Of a stretch of DNA of 64,000 nucleotides, positions 60,074 to 64,000 are shown piece by piece (the stretch's first letter is position 1; the number at the start of each line of letters is the position of its first letter). The translations under genes were made by a program, and so were the position numbers. The notes beneath the pieces were generated by a model, which saw only the letters and a list, made by a program, of their open reading frames with translations, was not told the DNA's origin and did not search any database. This DNA comes from Selaginella moellendorffii (taxonomy: Eukaryota; Streptophyta; Lycopodiopsida; Selaginellales; Selaginellaceae). The stretch covers positions 207,031-271,030 of the forward strand of contig NW_003314371.1 of the NCBI RefSeq assembly GCF_000143415.4, written 5' to 3'.

Positions 60074-60513
60074 CAAACAAGGGAAGGCGACAATAGGGCC
60101 AATTTGCGGTCACAAGCAAAGACGAGAACCCTCGATCGCGATCAATTTGATCACGGTGTTCCTGGCGATGCCAATCAAGTGGCTATCCAAGTTACCGCGT
60201 TACTGCCAGCGTGGCTGTCCAGCGCGGAATTCCGGCGCTACGTGGCGCGAGCTGCGCCCGTCACAAGTGGCACTTTTAGGGCTCTTTTGGCGCTTTCTTC
60301 TTCCTCTTTCTGCGCTTTCTTCTTTTACATGGAGCTCGCATGAACAGATCCTCTGCTTGATCGTATTGGGTTTTCTGGTGGGCATGTGAGCGCTGCGATT
60401 GCGAGAATTTTTTCCTCTGATCGATCGATCTGGGCGATTGCGATCGGATGTTTATTCTAGAGAGTCACGAAGAACAGGGGCTGTACAGTGTTTTTCTAGA
60501 GGCGTAGCGCTAG
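59837..60513. other. ORP upstream region / E1-like 3' flank
   Basis: This carries a (GA)n run of about 48 bp at 60025-60072 ((CT)n on the ORP strand), with a TTTTTATAT-like TATA candidate on the minus strand at about 60010-60018. The rest, to 60513, is the 3' flank of the E1-like gene. No other gene was recognised. Confidence 0.5.
60025..60072 (-). repeat. (GA)n / (CT)n microsatellite upstream of the ORP gene
   Basis: About 24 GA dinucleotides, roughly 190-235 bp upstream of the ORP start codon. CT-rich tracts near transcription starts are common in plant core promoters. Confidence 0.85.
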
Positions 60514-63500
60514 CTATCGCACTTTGACTATAACGTCAGGCACCTCGACATCGTTGCCGTCGGCGTCTGTACAAGAGACTGAGAAGACGAGCTTGGTTTC
60601 CGTGGGTGGCACGGCCACCTTGCCGACGCTTGTCACCAGATCCAAGAGCGTCACTGGAAACCTGTCCTGGAGCTTCTTCCGCGGCAGAAACTCCGCGTAG
60701 AGCAGGCTTTTGCCGTAAGAAACCATTGTGATCTGGAAACGCACGAAAGAGAAGACAAACGTGAGACGAGAGCGGGCGGCAGGGAACAGTGGTGGCTTAC
60801 TTCGAGGCCCTGCTGTTGCTTGAAGTTGAGCAGGAAGCTTTCCAGGGGCATCCCCACGCAATCCATCTCGAACTTGTCCCACAGTGTCCAGTTGAGTAGG
60901 CCACCTTGCGATCGTGCAACCTGGAAACGTAAGCAAAGTCGTGAGCACGCAAGTTGGCTAGCTAGGAAATGCGTAGAGTACCGTATGCTCGAATGCTTTC
61001 ATAGGTTGAGCGAAGCAAAAGAGTGGAACTGCCAAGTTGAAGTAGGAGTGCCTATAGTCACTCAGCGGCTTTTGCAGCAAGAGCTTGTAGAGCTCGAGAC
61101 AGATCAAACCACCCACAACTGATGTGGACGTGATTATTGCAGGGATAATGCCGCCCCCTATCAATCTCGCCTGCAAAAAAAAGTATACTTTTCTGATGAA
61201 CAAAGAAGAAAAATGTACGAAAACCGACCTGTAACTTGGTACTTAACGGGATACCGTAGTTGTGTGCTCTTAGATTTGCAGCAGCTGCAATGAAATCGGC
61301 ATGGAAGTTGTGTTCGTCATCTTTCTCAAACTCTAACGGTGTGAGGCGATAACCCTGTAGAGAAAACAAGTGAGTGTCAGACGCAAAAGAGAAGTTTTGA
61401 TTACCACAAGACTAGGAGGCGTTGGGAGCTCTTGAAGGATGGCTTCGCAAGCAGCGGTAGCATCACTGTCATCTTGACCCCTGCGTTGAGGATTCCGAAC
61501 CTCACTGTCACTAACAGCAATTTTGATTCCTTCCTAATAGTTTCAAGTGTAAATGTGAATACACAAGAAAGAGCAGGAGATTAAGCGAGGTTTACCTTGG
61601 GCTGGAAGTGCGGAACAGCAACTCTTTGTACGATATCCACAAAGAGCGAATGATCACGGCAACCCTTCAGGCCATATACGGTGGCCTGTAGATTCGCGGC
61701 CGCGATAATAAAATCCATGTGTAGGGGGTCCGAAGGATGGAAAGCCAAGGGCGTTGGGATTCGCTTCGTGCCACTCCAAAAAGGAGTGCCCGCTGAAGTT
61801 GTCATTCCAGCCGGGAAGTTATACAGCAGCTGCATGCAAAGTCTCCAAGTTAAAAGGAAAGAAAAACAAAGAAGTTTACGGACAATACCTGCTTGATATT
61901 GTTGGTGAAAAGCTCTTCAAACTGAAGACGAGCCCATTGCACACAAGCATCAAAGCTGCAAACAAACATGTCAATCCATGGCGCACGAAGAACTCGGAAA
62001 GCGAGTACCTCAATGGTCTTTGTAGCACGAGAGCGTCCCTCAGAGTTTCGAGGATGGGAAGCCTCGTCGATGCAGGTGATTTCCGCATAGAGTCCTGAAA
62101 ATCTCTCTTTGAAAGGTATGAGTTCACATCCACCGGCCGCTGTTTGAACAGCGCTTCAAAAGTTTCCACGGCCCACTTAAGCGTATGCTCAGGTGCATAC
62201 GGGAAGTTTTTCAAGGTACAGATTGGGAACTCTCTGTGCTCTGGTGGATCTCGAGTGGACGCATACATCTCCGACTGGAAAGGCACAAAGACCTGCGCAT
62301 AACAGTGTCTGTAAAATAACAATAGGCCTTAAGCTGTTTGTTCGACTGTATTACCTGAACGCTACCTTTGGCTCCATGCTTTCCCCCGTCAATCAGAGGC
62401 CTTCTATAGTTTACGCAACGCATGTCAATGTACAGCCTCGACGTAGAATTGTCCACAGCAGATATCACTCCTGCATGACACCGACTTTTCACGTTAGTAG
62501 AAACGATAAACCAAAGTATATAACTAGCTCACCAGTCATCGACTCAAAGAACGAAGTGTCAAAAAGGCTCTCTGATGAAGCATCAAACTTTTCTTGTAGT
62601 GCGTGAATCTGAGCAGCAGGATTTATCCTTCGTAAAGCTCTTGCTGCTGTCGGAGTTTTGGGTCTGTCTAAGTCGTCTATATGGTACAAAGCTTGATCTA
62701 CTAGATTTGCCTTGGACACAGAATCCATGTCCGTCATAACAATGCGCCCACTAGTTCCACAACCCACACCCATCAAAACAAGATTTTTCAAAACCTCGGA
62801 GCCTATTCCTCCAGCTCCCACAACCAGCCACTGAAACAGAAAAAACAAAAAACACAAGGACAGAGCATGTCAGCCAAATGCAAAGGACAAAACGGTCTAT
62901 ACAGCAAACCTGCGAAGAGCTAAGCTTTTGCTGAAACTCTCGGCCAAAGAGCGCCGCCTGGGAATCATACCGTGATCCCAGCGGGGTGCGTTCTTCCAAA
63001 GACGAAGACTTAAGCGGCAAACACTCCGTTGCATCAAAGTAAAACCACTGATGCACTGGCATAAAAACCTTGGACAAAGCCTGCAAAAAGGAACGGAAAT
63101 CAGCAACCAACTTTGTCGGAAACTGGAACCAAACCTTGATGGCTTCCTGTGCAGCTATGCCTCCAGTGATGGCCACGATGGGACAAATCTCCACAGAACC
63201 TCCCTGTGCTACCAGCTTCACTAGTTCCTCGTCCAGCCCGGACGTCCCATCTCTTCTTCCTGCACCTGAATCCGATGAGCAAGCTTCCTCGTTCGCGCTA
63301 CTAGAGCTGTCGGCATCTCTCTTTCCCGTGGCCGAGGAGGAAGTCACACCAGACTTGGAACGATCCAAGTCGGGAGTTTTGCACGAAAAATCTCCATTCT
63401 CTTGCAGCGAGCCGCCGGGGGAAGCCCGAAGCCACATTTCTCTAGCCAGCTTCACCACCTCCTCGGCATCAGCATCCTCGAGAGTTGAGCCAGCTCCCGT

Positions 63501-64000
63501 AGAAGACAACCCGTGCTGCCTCTCGTACTCGTCCGCGGCTTGGAACGCAATGTGGAGGCATGGTGTCCGGCCTGCCTTTGCCGGATCGCTGATGCAAAAC
63601 TCCGGCGAGTTGATGGACTTGTCCATCGGAAGAAAGCTCATCTTCTTCACAGGCCTCTTCTTGTGGAAGTATCCCCCGGACACATACCTGTTGAATCCCC
63701 GAGTATCCTCCGGGATGGTGAAGGAGCAAGAGCCCGTGACCGTGACTGGATACGAAGCCCTGTGGTTGAGCTCCTCCATCCCAGAGATCCCACTAAAAAC
63801 CACCTCGTCCCCGTCTTCCAGGCCGTGCCTTTGCTCCTCCACCACTGTGACAGTCGCTGGAGAGTCCTGCGTAATGCCCTCGACCAGCACGGGCGAAACA
63901 GGCTCGCCGGTCTCGTCCAGCACGGAGAAACACTCTCCCAGGTCAACGAAGACGAAGGAGAAGACCCCCCGAGAGATGGCGGCGACGAGCATCACCCCGG
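60514..64000 (-). CDS. Ubiquitin-activating enzyme E1-like protein (partial, 5' end outside)
   Basis: UBA1-type architecture. Exons: from beyond 64000 to 63135, then 63080-62910, 62830-62533, 62470-62355, 62292-62009, 61955-61889, 61829-61596, 61533-61405, 61354-61229, 61170-60982, 60920-60801 and 60732-60514 (at least 938 residues). In order: first-catalytic-half (FCCH) region ([20 protein letters not shown]), [25 protein letters not shown] and the adenylation-site glycine motif [14 protein letters not shown]. The catalytic Cys follows in [20 protein letters not shown], then [40 protein letters not shown], and a C-terminal ubiquitin-fold domain ending [10 protein letters not shown]. Odd: the NLNRQFLFR-type segment reads [17 protein letters not shown], without its arginines, and there is a Ser-rich insert of about 60 residues (63215-63440). 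It could be a divergent E1 or a catalytically altered paralogue. Confidence 0.85.

Overview
This is a gene-dense plant nuclear segment. The genes have many very short introns (mostly about 48-70 bp), intronless PLS-type PPR genes and typical land-plant families (SEUSS, CIPK, patellin, STIG1, DUF630/632, AUF-type F-box). Intron size, the three all-S-motif PPR genes and their divergence from seed-plant proteins suggest a lycophyte, most likely Selaginella. The species is an inference; no sequence search could be run.

Layout. 1.9-3.7 kb: UDP-arabinose 4-epimerase. 4.5-8.0 kb: SEUSS/LDB-type co-regulator. 8.5-13.9 kb: rearranged copies of an unclassified repeat family that carries an 86-88 nt hairpin. 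15.0-15.5 kb: STIG1-like secreted Cys-rich protein. 15.7-17.3 kb (minus): METTL14-type m6A methyltransferase subunit, head-to-head with a 14-exon CIPK kinase (17.7-19.8 kb). 20-24 kb: an inverted copy of the repeat family. 24-27.8 kb: an AT-rich, decayed Ty3/gypsy element on the minus strand, followed by a degenerate copy of the CIPK 3' end. 28.0-29.8 kb (minus): PPR gene with its start 80 bp from a MORC ATPase (29.9-33.0 kb). 34.6-37.5 kb: DUF630/DUF632 protein. 38.8-40.4 kb: second PPR, followed by a roughly 130-bp tandem array. 41.1-42.4 kb (minus): AUF-like F-box protein. 43.9-45.9 kb: patellin. 46-49.3 kb: AT-rich DNA with a lipoxygenase relic. 49.8-51.9 kb (minus): Crinkler/RHS-like P-loop NTPase with PHD-like and SAP-like modules. 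52.8-54.3 kb (minus): third PPR, 65 bp head-to-head from a metallo-beta-lactamase-fold hydrolase (54.4-55.9 kb). 56.3-58.0 kb: purple acid phosphatase. 58.2-59.8 kb (minus): short oxysterol-binding-protein-related protein. 60.5-64.0 kb (minus): ubiquitin-activating E1-like protein, running off the right edge.

The genes do not form a single pathway. The most distinctive items are the Crinkler-like NTPase-PHD-SAP gene, the E1-like protein that lacks the usual NLNRQ-type arginines, the hairpin repeat family present in both orientations, and three PPR genes built almost only of 31-residue S motifs. All gene models were spliced by eye using reading frame, GT/GC-AG sites and family similarity; UTR limits were not determined.
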